Source: Bacillota bacterium (GTDB lineage Bacteria; Bacillota; Clostridia; Lachnospirales; Lachnospiraceae). From it: a stretch of 64,000 nt of DNA. Below the pieces are notes generated by a model that saw only the letters and a program-made list of their open reading frames with translations, had not been told where the DNA came from and did no database searches. The stretch is from positions 62,001 through 126,000 of the forward strand of contig JAEZLH010000017.1 in NCBI GenBank assembly GCA_023435895.1, written 5' to 3'. The translations under genes were made by a program, and so were the position numbers. Below, piece after piece: positions 27,826-37,012 of this stretch (the first letter of the stretch is position 1; each line of letters starts with the position of its first letter).

Positions 27826-30800
27826 ATGCCAAAATACGATGAATATTACGAGGCTAGAGAAGAGATAACAGATATTATCAAGTCAGATTTAATTGGCCCA
27901 GTTAGGTCGGACGAGGTATTGATAGAGGGACCTACTACATATTATGTCATGGGAAAACTGTATCCTCGTTTAGAAAATGAAGAGGAAAATGAACGGGATG
28001 CAGATGATGACATAACTACAAATTCCTCAATGGATCAAAATACTGATTACTATGACTTGGCGCTTGCTTCAACAAATGTAAGTGAGCCAAGTACCATGGG
28101 AGTCACTTTTACTCTTAAGCCAGGAGTTTTGAAATATAAAGTACATATAGAGTATGCACGATATATTCCTTATTCTAAAAAAGAGATAGAAAAAGCAGCG
28201 TATGATATTAGTAGATTCGAAGATGATATTAAGGATAAAACTGTTTTTTGGGTACGTAGTGGAGGCGAAAAGGATTATATCTTTACCACTGGAGTAGATG
28301 AGGAGTTTCAAGTATTAGATGAAACATATGTCAAATCATATACACACAGGGTGTTTGATGATGGAGAAACTGTTATTACGATAGTTTTAACCAATAAGTA
28401 TTTGCTTAAAGGATTTGATTTTGAAGAGAAAAACAAACATACCGTTTTCCAAGCAGGCATAACAGTCACTTCAGATGAAAAAGAGGGTAAAGTTTTTACG
28501 TTTGTAAGGCGGCAGATAGAACTTGCAGATGATATGGAGCTTGCAGAATTAGATATGCTTTATGCAGCAAATGGTTGTTTTGCTCAAGGACATGGCTGTG
28601 CTGTTGAGTGGAATTTAGATGATATAGAGCCTTCTTGTATCAAGAGTTCATTTATGCCTCATTTTGATTTGCTTCAAATGAAAGCGGTTCAAATAGAAGG
28701 AACGCCTGTCTTTAATATGAAATATTTGCATACAGCAAGTGCAGATGAGATGATAACTAATCTTGAACATTTTGTTGGAATGTATAAATTATGGATAGAT
28801 GATTTGGTGGTTAAATTAAGTAATGGAGAATTGGGAGCATATTCAGAGAGTGCAAATAACAACATAGAAAAATGCAGGAATATATGTAAACGTATTGAAA
28901 GTACAGTGGCATGTTTGAAAGAGAGTGCTTTACATAATGGGAATGAGTGGAAGGCATTTCGCTTAGCAAATGAAGCTATGTATATGCAGAGAAAACAGTC
29001 GCTGATTAAAGCAAAGAAGACACCACGTGATAGTGACATTAATTGGTATCCATTCCAATTGGCATTTTTGTTACTTGAAATAATGTCTTTTGTAGACCCA
29101 CAAGGAGAAGATAGAAAGACAGTTGACTTGTTATGGTTTCCAACTGGTGGAGGAAAAACGGAAGCATATTTGGGGATAGCAGCCTTTTGTATTTTTTACA
29201 GACGATTGAACAATGAAGTTGAAGCTGATGGAGTAACTATTTTGATGAGATATACGTTAAGATTGCTAACTATCCAGCAGTTCGAGCGTGCAAGCATCTT
29301 AATATGTGCATGTGAGCTACTTAGAAAAAAATATACATTGGGCGGTAATGAAATATCAATTGGCTTATGGGTAGGAAATAAGCTTACGCCAGGAACAATC
29401 GAAGCAGCAGATAAAACAATAGCGAAGTTGTATAATAATGGAAATATCGAACAGGATGAAGCAGATCCATGTCAGATAAAAATTTGCCCTTGGTGTGGTG
29501 AAAAACTATATCCTAAAAACTATTCGGTTAGTCCTGTAAAAAAGAGAATGTTTATAAAGTGCACTAATGCAGATTGTATGTTTTCGAAAGAGGAAAACTT
29601 GCCTATTTATTTAGTAGATGAGGAAATTTATGAGTATCGACCAACATTTATTGTTGCAACTGTTGATAAATTTGCGCAGATAACATTGCAAGATAAACCA
29701 GCGGCTTTATTCTCAGTAGATAATAAAAACATGCCGCCTGAACTTATTATTCAGGATGAATTGCATTTAATCTCAGGCCCTCTGGGTACAATGACAGGAA
29801 TATATGAAGCGGCAATAACTAAGATTTGTGAAAGAAATGGATTTCCAGTCAAAGTAGTTGCATCGACCGCTACTATCAGAAATGCCGATAAACAGATTAG
29901 GGCCTTATATGGAAGAGATTTCGCTCAATTTCCACCTCAAGGCATTTCAGTAGATGATTCATTTTTTGCAGTGAAATCGACATCTGATGAACGACCTGCA
30001 AGATTATACATGGGTGTTATGGGCGTAGGTGCTACATTTACGACAACGTTGATTAGAGTGTATGCATCTTGGTTATTTGCCTCAAGATATTTAATTGATA
30101 AGGGATATAGTGAAAAGATTATAGATAATTTCTGGACTTTGACAGGATATTTTAATAGCATACGAGAGCTTGGTGGAACGCAAACGCAGATTGTGGATGA
30201 TATTCAAAGTAGATATCAGTACCTTAAAGATAAGAAATTTGTTGAACTGAATCCGAAATACACTGGAAAGGAAAAATACGAATATTTTGAAGAGCTTACC
30301 AGTCGAATGACGAATGATCAGATTTCAGACATTATTCAGACTAGGTTAAAAGTTCCTTATACAAAAGAAGAGGGTGAAGACATTCCGTTTGATTTCATCT
30401 TGGCATCAAATATGATATCTGTTGGTGTTGATGTTGGAAGACTTGGAACTATGGTTGTTGCAGGACAACCAAAAACAAATGCGGAATATATCCAAGCAAC
30501 TAGCCGTGTTGGTCGTGATAATCCAGGTTTAGTATTTATGATATATAATGCTTCAAGGTCGAGAGATAGATCACATTATGAGCAGTTTCTACGGTATCAT
30601 GCAGCATTATATAGATATGTTGAGGCTACAAGCCTAACGCCATTCTCTAACAGAGCTAGAGATAGAGGATTACAGGCATTGTTTGTTACATTGTGTAGAT
30701 ATTTATGTCCTGATTTATTAGATAATCAAAATGCTGGAAATTTCGATCCGAATTTACAACAGATAAAAGAGGTAGAACAGATGATTTTTGATTATGTAAA

Positions 30801-31014
30801 GATAGTTGATCCTAGAGAATTAGGTAATGTAATTAAAGAAATTAAGGATATTGAAAGCAAGTGGGTTGGTGAAGCGCAGAGTGAGTTATGGTATCATCGT
30901 AAGAAAAAGAAGTCGTTATTAAAAGATGATATAGAAGAGGATGACCGTTTCAGATGCATGAATAGTATGAGAAGTGTAGAAAAACAATCAGGCTTGTATT
31001 TATTGGGAGAATAG
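27826..31014 (+). CDS. drmA: DISARM protein DrmA, SF2 helicase
   Basis: The 1062-residue helicase is one of the two signature proteins of DISARM; in described systems DrmA and DrmB form a DNA-loading complex that senses unmodified or single-stranded-ended phage DNA. Visible are Walker A WFPTGGGKTEAYLG (about residue 438), a zinc ribbon CPWC...CTNADC (about 555-587), the DEXH box IIQDELHLISG (about 641), motif III VASTATIRNADKQI (about 683), and the C-terminal RecA domain with VGVDVGRLGTMV (about 868) and arginine-finger motif QATSRVGRDNPG (about 890). The N-terminal 420 residues are the DrmA-specific region. Nine bases behind the giant helicase gene, three before drmB. Confidence 0.9.
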   Translation: MPKYDEYYEAREEITDIIKSDLIGPVRSDEVLIEGPTTYYVMGKLYPRLENEEENERDADDDITTNSSMDQNTDYYDLALASTNVSEPSTMGVTFTLKPGVLKYKVHIEYARYIPYSKKEIEKAAYDISRFEDDIKDKTVFWVRSGGEKDYIFTTGVDEEFQVLDETYVKSYTHRVFDDGETVITIVLTNKYLLKGFDFEEKNKHTVFQAGITVTSDEKEGKVFTFVRRQIELADDMELAELDMLYAANGCFAQGHGCAVEWNLDDIEPSCIKSSFMPHFDLLQMKAVQIEGTPVFNMKYLHTASADEMITNLEHFVGMYKLWIDDLVVKLSNGELGAYSESANNNIEKCRNICKRIESTVACLKESALHNGNEWKAFRLANEAMYMQRKQSLIKAKKTPRDSDINWYPFQLAFLLLEIMSFVDPQGEDRKTVDLLWFPTGGGKTEAYLGIAAFCIFYRRLNNEVEADGVTILMRYTLRLLTIQQFERASILICACELLRKKYTLGGNEISIGLWVGNKLTPGTIEAADKTIAKLYNNGNIEQDEADPCQIKICPWCGEKLYPKNYSVSPVKKRMFIKCTNADCMFSKEENLPIYLVDEEIYEYRPTFIVATVDKFAQITLQDKPAALFSVDNKNMPPELIIQDELHLISGPLGTMTGIYEAAITKICERNGFPVKVVASTATIRNADKQIRALYGRDFAQFPPQGISVDDSFFAVKSTSDERPARLYMGVMGVGATFTTTLIRVYASWLFASRYLIDKGYSEKIIDNFWTLTGYFNSIRELGGTQTQIVDDIQSRYQYLKDKKFVELNPKYTGKEKYEYFEELTSRMTNDQISDIIQTRLKVPYTKEEGEDIPFDFILASNMISVGVDVGRLGTMVVAGQPKTNAEYIQATSRVGRDNPGLVFMIYNASRSRDRSHYEQFLRYHAALYRYVEATSLTPFSNRARDRGLQALFVTLCRYLCPDLLDNQNAGNFDPNLQQIKEVEQMIFDYVKIVDPRELGNVIKEIKDIESKWVGEAQSELWYHRKKKKSLLKDDIEEDDRFRCMNSMRSVEKQSGLYLLGE

Positions 31015-31017
31015 CAT

Positions 31018-32883
31018 ATGAGGTTAGGTGGAAAAAATACAAAAACTAAAAAAGATGCAATAGGTAAATTAAGAAAAACTCAGTTGATTACAACTTTTGC
31101 GACCGGAGCAATTGCGGATATGCCAGATTATTCTGTTATTATGGCATCAACTGATTACTGGAGTCATTATAGCCCAGTGATACATGAACCAAATCTTGAA
31201 CGATTATTGGGGGTAACTGGATTCAAAGAGCCATATGCAACGGATTCTGAAAATCCTAAAGGAAACCCAGATATTCCAGCATTCAGATTTCCGAGAAATC
31301 ATTTTTGTCCATCATGTGGTTCATTAAAAGATTATAAATTATTTGGAGATCCGAAGCATAAGAGGTGTACATGCAGTAAAGGAAAGCCTTTAGTTCCTTC
31401 GCGTTTTGTATGCGCATGTATCAATGGACATTTAGAAGATTTTCCTTATAAATGGTGGGTCCATTATGGGAATACAAGTGAGTGCCCTGGAGCAGATAAA
31501 TGGGACCAAATAGAGATTCAGTTTAAAAATACTACTGGGGGTCTTTCAAGTATTAACATTAAGTGCAAAGCGTGTGGAAAAGAAAGAACGATGGAAGGCT
31601 GTATGAGCAAAGATGCTCTGAGGGGACATAAATGTAAAGGAAAGAGGCCATGGATTGGATTTGGTTCGGAATATGATGATCCTGAACCATGTAATGCACC
31701 TATGCGTACACTTCAAAGGGGTGCATCAAATGTCTTTTTCAGTGTAAATCAAAGCGCACTTACAATTCCGCCTTATAGTCAAAAACTTCAAAGTGATTTG
31801 AGTAATCGATGGGAAGATTTAAAGCCATTATTTGATAATAAAATGGATGACACGAACCTTAAGGTTGTAATGAGCTCTTTTTTCAGTATGTCTTTGAGAG
31901 ATGGAAAGTATGCGGCGGATGATTATTTGAAAGCTGCAAAAGAACGATACAATCTAGAAAATCCAGATCCCGATGTTGAAGAGGAAGAACCATATACTGA
32001 GAAGATGCTATATGAAGATGAATATGATGCATTGTGTTCAGGATATGTGCAGGATGAAGATGATAATGAGCCTGAGCAATTTATTTCAGAAGAGACAGAT
32101 ATCCCAGAGATTCTGGAGGGATTTATTGAATCTGTGATGCTTGTTAAGAGATTAAGAGAAGTATTAGCAGTTAAAGGCTTTAGGAGAATTACGCCAGAAA
32201 AACCGAATCCGGATGATGAAAGAGCTGCTGGGATGAATGGAAATGAATATCAACCTTTATGGAATAGGCCACACGATTGGTTACCGGCAATTCAAATGAG
32301 AGGTGAAGGTATCTTTATTAAATTTGATGAAGAAAAGTTAAAAAATTGGGAAGTTGAAAATTCTGAAAGATATGAAGTGATGAATAGTAGATTGGCAGAT
32401 GCTAATATTGGAAAAGGAATGATGTCAGCTAGATATGTTTTACTTCATACATTTGCCCATTTACTGATACGGCAACTGACGCTTGATTGTGGATATTCTG
32501 GAGCAGCATTGAAAGAAAGAATATATAGTTCATATCCAGATTCTGATAAACCAATGGCAGGAATATTGATTTATACATCCTCGTCAGATTCAGATGGAAG
32601 TCTTGGGGGATTGGTTAGGCAAGGTGACCCAGAACTTTTAGAATCTACGATACGAAATATGCTTCAAGAAGCGTCATGGTGTTCATCAGATCCCTTATGT
32701 AGTGACTCGAAAGCGCAAGGGTTTAACTCATTAAATTATGCCGCTTGTCATGCATGTACCTTGCTGCCAGAAACAAGTTGCGAGGCTAGGAATTGCTTAT
32801 TAGATAGAGTTTCAATTGTTGGAAAGTACGATAAGAGAAGTCTTGGATATTTTGGAGAATTAATGGAGAGAAATGATGGCTAG
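31018..32883 (+). CDS. drmB: DISARM protein DrmB (DUF1998)
   Basis: The partner of DrmA, 621 residues. It opens with the typical segment TKKDAIGKLRKTQLITTF and TGAIADMPDYSVI (about residues 13-45). A zinc-binding CPSC...CTC module follows at about 98-119, then further Cys pairs near 185. The DUF1998 domain lies in the C-terminal third: LLHTFAHLLIRQL (about 478-490), the Asp/Ser-rich ILIYTSSSDSDGSLGGL (about 516), and a Cys cluster WCSSDPLC...CHAC...CEARNCLLDR (about 560-600). Family length is normal and all metal ligands seem present. Its end overlaps the next gene by 11 bases, so the two are translationally coupled. Confidence 0.9.
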   Translation: MRLGGKNTKTKKDAIGKLRKTQLITTFATGAIADMPDYSVIMASTDYWSHYSPVIHEPNLERLLGVTGFKEPYATDSENPKGNPDIPAFRFPRNHFCPSCGSLKDYKLFGDPKHKRCTCSKGKPLVPSRFVCACINGHLEDFPYKWWVHYGNTSECPGADKWDQIEIQFKNTTGGLSSINIKCKACGKERTMEGCMSKDALRGHKCKGKRPWIGFGSEYDDPEPCNAPMRTLQRGASNVFFSVNQSALTIPPYSQKLQSDLSNRWEDLKPLFDNKMDDTNLKVVMSSFFSMSLRDGKYAADDYLKAAKERYNLENPDPDVEEEEPYTEKMLYEDEYDALCSGYVQDEDDNEPEQFISEETDIPEILEGFIESVMLVKRLREVLAVKGFRRITPEKPNPDDERAAGMNGNEYQPLWNRPHDWLPAIQMRGEGIFIKFDEEKLKNWEVENSERYEVMNSRLADANIGKGMMSARYVLLHTFAHLLIRQLTLDCGYSGAALKERIYSSYPDSDKPMAGILIYTSSSDSDGSLGGLVRQGDPELLESTIRNMLQEASWCSSDPLCSDSKAQGFNSLNYAACHACTLLPETSCEARNCLLDRVSIVGKYDKRSLGYFGELMERNDG

Positions 32884-34642
32884 AATGATACCGGCTACTA
32901 TTAGCCCCGAAATAAAAAGTACAGCAGAGAAAACGATCTATAGCTGGTTGAGCGAATTAGAATGGGAAAATTGTATCGTTCTACATTCACTCGGTATGGC
33001 AGAGCATGTAGATAAAATTTTCGGAGAGATTGATTTTGTGATTATAGCTGACGAAGGTGTCCTATGCATTGAAGTAAAAGGGGGAGTTGTTCGTAGAGAA
33101 GATGGAGTATGGAAATTTATAAATAGATATGGAAAAATATCAACAAAGCACGAAGGTCCATATGAGCAGGCTCAAGGTAATGAACAATCTCTAAGAAGTT
33201 ATCTAGTGAATAAGTTAAAGGACAAGTCGGACTCAATATGTAGATGCGCTTATGCAAGTTGTGTAATGACACCGGACTGTGTTATAGATGCGGATAATAA
33301 CATTGATATAATTCCGGAAATAACCTTTGATAAGCGAAATACAAAGGCAGAGCTTCCTAAATTTTTTGAAAAATCATTCAAATATTGGAAGGAAAAAACA
33401 CAGGAAAAACATCATTTTTCTGGTATTCATTTACAACAAGAAGATAAAGAACGACTTGTAAATATTTTAAGAGGTGATTTTTCATTTGTCCCAGCGATGT
33501 CGCTTTCTTTGCAGCGAACTGATGAAATGCTATTAGCACTTACTGATGAGCAGTATGTAGTAATGCAGGGATTCCATTCAAAAAGAATGCTAGTTTCTGG
33601 TCCTGCCGGTACAGGAAAAACGCTTTTAGCAATGGATCAATGCCGAAAACTTAAGGCTGGTGGATATAGAGTTTTATATCTATGTTATAATCGTTTGATT
33701 GGAAATTATGTTAAGAATGTTTTTGCTGTAGAAAAGCAAGAAATAGACGTATATACTTTTCATGGATTTTTGCTTGAAAAAACAAAATCTACAGAAGTGG
33801 TAAATGGTGATAACTTTTTTAAAGAAATATTACCAGAGAAATTCCTTGAATCTATAGAAACATATATGCCGGAAGACGAAAAATACGATGTGTTAATAAT
33901 AGATGAAGGTCAGGATTTAATGAATACATATTCCATTCTTTGTATTGAATCTATAGTAAAAAAAGGACTAAGAAATGGAAGGTGGTCAATTTATTATGAT
34001 AGAAATCAAAATATCTTTGGTAAATATGAAGAATTACAGAGCATTTATGATGATTTAGAGGATTACGGTGCAACATGCTACGAGCTATCAGTAAACTGTA
34101 GAAATACAAAGCAGATTGCAACTGGAAATTGGTATGCGACAAATATATCTCAAGCAACAATCATGAAGGCAGAGGGTGAAGTTGTCGGATATATTAAGTA
34201 TGATAGCAAAAAAAATGAAAGAAAAGAATTGTTTAAGCTTTTAAGGAGATTACTTGCTGAAGGCGTTTCTAAAAAAAATATAGTAATTTTGTCACCGTAT
34301 AGAATGGATAACGAAAACAGTTGTCTTTTTGGTGCATCCATCCCGCCGGAGATAGGAGAAATCCACCAGAATGAGTTTAATAAACTAGAAAGCGATTTTT
34401 TCATTAAGTTTTATACAGTTCAAGCATATAAGGGGCTGGAATCTCAGATAGTTATATACTTAGATATTGATGGATTTAAAGATGATGATGAAAGAATGAT
34501 GAATTATGTAGCGATGTCGCGTGCAAGAACTTTATTATTATTATTTTATGATGAAGAACTCGAAGAAGAACGTCAACAAATGATGCTAAAGGCATTAGTG
34601 AACAATTCATATAATAATCTTTGCATAAGAAAAATGGTATAA
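32873..34642 (+). CDS. NERD nuclease-domain protein fused to SF1 helicase
   Basis: The 589-residue protein has an N-terminal NERD domain, a PD-(D/E)XK relative, with FGEIDFVIIADEGVLCIEVK (about residues 50-69) giving the D...E-x-K catalytic set. A UvrD-like helicase follows: Walker A VSGPAGTGKTLLAMDQC (about 242), Walker B VLIIDEGQDLMN (about 342), motif IV-like NCRNTKQIA (about 408), motif V FYTVQAYKGLESQIVIYL (about 514) and motif VI YVAMSRARTLLLLF (about 545). Nuclease-helicase fusions of this sort occur in several defence systems. Here it stands where DISARM loci usually have the phospholipase-D nuclease DrmC, and it closes the operon. The start ATG 32873 lies inside drmB; an alternative is ATG 32876. 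Confidence 0.85.
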   Translation: MMARMIPATISPEIKSTAEKTIYSWLSELEWENCIVLHSLGMAEHVDKIFGEIDFVIIADEGVLCIEVKGGVVRREDGVWKFINRYGKISTKHEGPYEQAQGNEQSLRSYLVNKLKDKSDSICRCAYASCVMTPDCVIDADNNIDIIPEITFDKRNTKAELPKFFEKSFKYWKEKTQEKHHFSGIHLQQEDKERLVNILRGDFSFVPAMSLSLQRTDEMLLALTDEQYVVMQGFHSKRMLVSGPAGTGKTLLAMDQCRKLKAGGYRVLYLCYNRLIGNYVKNVFAVEKQEIDVYTFHGFLLEKTKSTEVVNGDNFFKEILPEKFLESIETYMPEDEKYDVLIIDEGQDLMNTYSILCIESIVKKGLRNGRWSIYYDRNQNIFGKYEELQSIYDDLEDYGATCYELSVNCRNTKQIATGNWYATNISQATIMKAEGEVVGYIKYDSKKNERKELFKLLRRLLAEGVSKKNIVILSPYRMDNENSCLFGASIPPEIGEIHQNEFNKLESDFFIKFYTVQAYKGLESQIVIYLDIDGFKDDDERMMNYVAMSRARTLLLLFYDEELEEERQQMMLKALVNNSYNNLCIRKMV

Positions 34643-34684
34643 TGAAATAAGACGTATACCGCCTTTAATGGTGATAATATGTTT

Positions 34685-34798
34685 ACAGCAGGGGCAGCCG
34701 TGCTAGGCTATCCCACGAGTGGAAGGCTCTGGTTTCTATTGGGGGGGAAATCAGAGCCTTCCTTTATGCCTTCCAGCACGGCTGTGGGTTCATGCTGT
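34685..34798. other. Nested stem-loop element downstream of the defence operon
   Basis: Three concentric stems can be drawn: ACAGCA (34685-34690) with TGCTGT (34793-34798); CAGCCGTGCT (34695-34704) with AGCACGGCTG (34775-34784); and a 16-base stem GGAAGGCTCTGGTTTC (34721-34736) with GAAATCAGAGCCTTCC (34747-34762), one wobble pair, G-rich 10-base loop. The internal loops are 16 and 12 bases. It is GC-rich in an AT-rich region. It may be an operon-end structure, a small RNA, or the folded end of a mobile element. No T-run follows directly. Confidence 0.7.
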
Positions 34799-34913
34799 CA
34801 ACATAAAGAAGATATTAACTTTTAGTCCACTGGACCAGAAGTGGTCGAAAATTGGATTATAGCAATTCCCTAACGCGGACGACATAGTTGACATAGTTAC
34901 ATCAGAGGATTAT

Positions 34914-35021
34914 ATGTATGAGGAGATCATGATGATATTTGCGGAATTGAGAAATGATAAGGTTAAGAAGATTGCATTAGAGCAGATGGAGTTGGTTAAC
35001 CATATGTGGGAAATCAAATGA
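34914..35021 (+). CDS. Very small ORF, possible gene remnant
   Basis: A 35-codon frame starting at ATG 34914 (MYEEIMMIFAELRNDKVKKI, then a short helical tail). The internal GAGGAG at 34920 would serve the second ATG. It encodes one amphipathic helix and may be the tail of a vanished gene at the island edge. There is no second line of evidence that it is expressed. Confidence 0.25.
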   Translation: MYEEIMMIFAELRNDKVKKIALEQMELVNHMWEIK

Positions 35022-35057
35022 GAAGGAGAATGAATCCAACCCTTCCTTCTCATTTGA
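35014..35057. terminator. Perfect 14-base hairpin between convergent frames
   Basis: TCAAATGAGAAGGA (35014-35027) is exactly complementary to TCCTTCTCATTTGA (35044-35057), with a 16-base loop. It begins at the stop of the tiny plus-strand frame and lies 11 bases after the stop of the minus-strand regulator pseudogene. T-runs are poor, so terminator function is likely but not certain. Confidence 0.55.
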
Positions 35058-35067
35058 TGTTATGGCA

Positions 35068-35841
35068 TTAGCGAGGATACAAATCATCGACTAGATCATT
35101 GAATGCATGTTGTAATCTGTAGCGGTATAAATCTGAGTCATTATCTTTTTGCTGTGATATACAATAGCATTGGTCTAATATATTATTTACTATTTTTACG
35201 GCTTCAGCTAATTGTTCACTTGGTTCAGGATCTCCGGCCTCGATGCAATCATCTCTGTGATCTAATGCTTCTGTGAGTAATTCGTTTCCTAGTTTTTGCT
35301 CAGCTTGTTCCCAAAGCCTTTTCTCTTTGTCAGGACCGGAATAAACATCATCTAAATCTTTCAAGGACTGAATAAAAAAGAAAAATTCTTTTGAGGAAAA
35401 TAATTTATTAAGTATTTCGGTGGATTCATCGGATAGTATGTGAACTGAAGAATATGCAGAATTATGAGAAGTAATTCTTTTAATATTTCTTGTTGCATAT
35501 TGATTTAAGCCTAAATAGTTACTTGCTTTTTCTAATTCAAAGGAATCATAGTCAGTTTCACCTGTCAAATATCCAACAGTAACATCGAAAAATTCAGCAA
35601 TTCGAATCATATGGCTGTACTGTGGGAAACCAATAGTAGAAGATACTTCATGCCCATTTTTTATAGTTTTAGTGATATTACCAACTCGTAGCCATCTACT
35701 TACATCTTTTTGAGTGCACTTGATTTCACCGATATATTTCTTTCAAAATGCTTTAGCAAAGGCATCTTGGGAAGGGAATTTAGGAAAGATACAGTTATTT
35801 AGCCTATTATTCCATATTTCTTCTCTTTTAATATAACTCAT
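35068..35841 (-). pseudogene. XRE-type HTH regulator interrupted by an in-frame TGA
   Basis: From ATG 35841 the frame encodes about 257 residues but is cut by TGA at 35745-35743 after codon 32, in the context DAFAKAF-stop-KKYIGEIKC. Downstream the same frame continues with a helix-turn-helix (TQKDVSRWLRVGNITKTI), the typical HMIRIAEFFDVTVGYLTGET segment, and an acidic helical C-terminal domain of about 150 residues. The longest uninterrupted piece, from ATG 35610, lacks the DNA-binding helices. So the regulator is probably dead, unless the stop is read through or there is a start between. It is divergent from the PIN-like gene and may once have controlled it. Confidence 0.75.
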
Positions 35842-35899
35842 GGTATAAAATACTCCTTTCAGAACTGAAATTTACGCAATAACGATTGTCTTTGTTATA

Positions 35900-35928
35900 T
35901 TGATGTTTATAAGATTAACATTTATAAT
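35900..35928 (+). promoter_or_regulatory. Promoter of the PIN-like gene pair
   Basis: TTGATG (35900-35905), 17-base spacer, TATAAT (35923-35928), about 45 bases before the chosen ATG. It lies in the 130-base space shared with the broken regulator. Confidence 0.65.
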
Positions 35929-35972
35929 TTAAAGTGTCAACAGAGATGAAATCAAAGAAAGGAAGGCTATGC

Positions 35973-36656
35973 ATGACCAATTTAGAATATACCATATCGT
36001 TGATTAGAGATATGGATAAGATTTACATTGACACCTCAGCTTTAATGAATGTAGAAGAATTAGAATTATTATTAAACAGAATGAAAGGGATATTGTTGCG
36101 TGAGAACAAGTTTATAACTGTACCTCGTGCGGTATGCCTGGAGCTTGCAAGACATCTTCAATCAACAGATAAGAGCAAGATAAATCTTGTTTTGAGAGTT
36201 TTCGAAATTCTAAGCTATCATGACAAAGTATTTATTGTTAACAATGGAAATCTGAATGAGTTTGATGTGCTGAAAGCATTTGCAGATGCTAAATTACTTG
36301 CTGAATTAACTGAGAATAGATCAGAGTGTAAACAACTTTTAATTACAAACGATAAGAAACTTGGACATGATGCATATGACCTAAATAATTTAGAATCCTG
36401 CAAGGGTCATCAGATTAAGGTATGCTTTATTAATCATGTAGGAGAATTACATAAGTGTGAATGTGTTCGTCAGGATTATAAGCCAATTGAAGTCCCAGAA
36501 ATAAGGGAAATAGTAAAAGTGGTTAAAGTACAAGAACCTCAGAAGAAAGAATCGTGGCTTTCTCAGATAGGAGTTCCAGTTGCTACATTGATTTTGGGTT
36601 TTGCGATTGGTAAGCATAGCGATACAATAGTAAAGTATATTAGGGCAGTTGCCTAA
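35973..36656 (+). CDS. PIN-like nuclease domain with C-terminal membrane anchor
   Basis: The start is ATG 35973 behind AAAGGAAGG. The 227-residue protein has a PIN-domain pattern: first acidic residue in KIYIDTSALMN (about residue 15), a conserved Glu region VPRAVCLELARHL (about 47), and further acidic positions in AFADAKLLAEL (about 105) and LLITNDKKLGHDAY (about 123-136). PIN domains are Mg-dependent RNases and often toxins. After a charged linker, one membrane helix (about 203-218, GVPVATLILGFAIG) anchors it with a short tail. The next gene, 10 bases on, encodes a tiny membrane protein. PIN fold is inferred from motif pattern only. Confidence 0.6.
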   Translation: MTNLEYTISLIRDMDKIYIDTSALMNVEELELLLNRMKGILLRENKFITVPRAVCLELARHLQSTDKSKINLVLRVFEILSYHDKVFIVNNGNLNEFDVLKAFADAKLLAELTENRSECKQLLITNDKKLGHDAYDLNNLESCKGHQIKVCFINHVGELHKCECVRQDYKPIEVPEIREIVKVVKVQEPQKKESWLSQIGVPVATLILGFAIGKHSDTIVKYIRAVA

Positions 36657-36666
36657 GGAGGTCGTT

Positions 36667-36855
36667 ATGGAGAATGAAATTTTGAATGTAAAAGATTTTG
36701 TGCCAGATTTAGTCAGAAGTACACATTTAAGCATAAAACTTGAAGGGTGGTCTGCGTCAGCAGCATTGATTGCAATCAGCTTGTCAGTAGTTGCAATTTG
36801 TGGGATTAAAACACTTGGTATTCAGAAGATTAATTCTAAAGAAACGGTTGGTTAA
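36667..36855 (+). CDS. Small single-pass membrane protein
   Basis: A 62-residue product starting at ATG 36667; its ribosome site AAGGAGG overlaps the stop codon of the PIN-like gene, so the two are coupled. One membrane helix at about residues 33-49 (SAALIAISLSVVAICG). It probably acts with the membrane-anchored PIN-like protein; antitoxin, holin-like partner or assembly factor are all possible. No family recognised. Confidence 0.55.
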   Translation: MENEILNVKDFVPDLVRSTHLSIKLEGWSASAALIAISLSVVAICGIKTLGIQKINSKETVG

Positions 36856-37012
36856 AGAAGGAGTTTATAATGACATGAATTGAGAAATGATAGGACGTGT
36901 ATATGAAATAATTGATCGAGATTAGGATTCACGAGAGCGCGAGTATCGTAGTAAAACTGCAAACGTGAGATTTAATGTAGATCAACACAAATAAATAATA
37001 AATTATATGTAT

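Noticed and set aside
17006..34642. Ordinary class 1 or class 2 DISARM
   Set aside because: No DrmC, DrmD or DrmE gene seen; a McrBC-type pair and two SF1 helicases occupy the operon instead.
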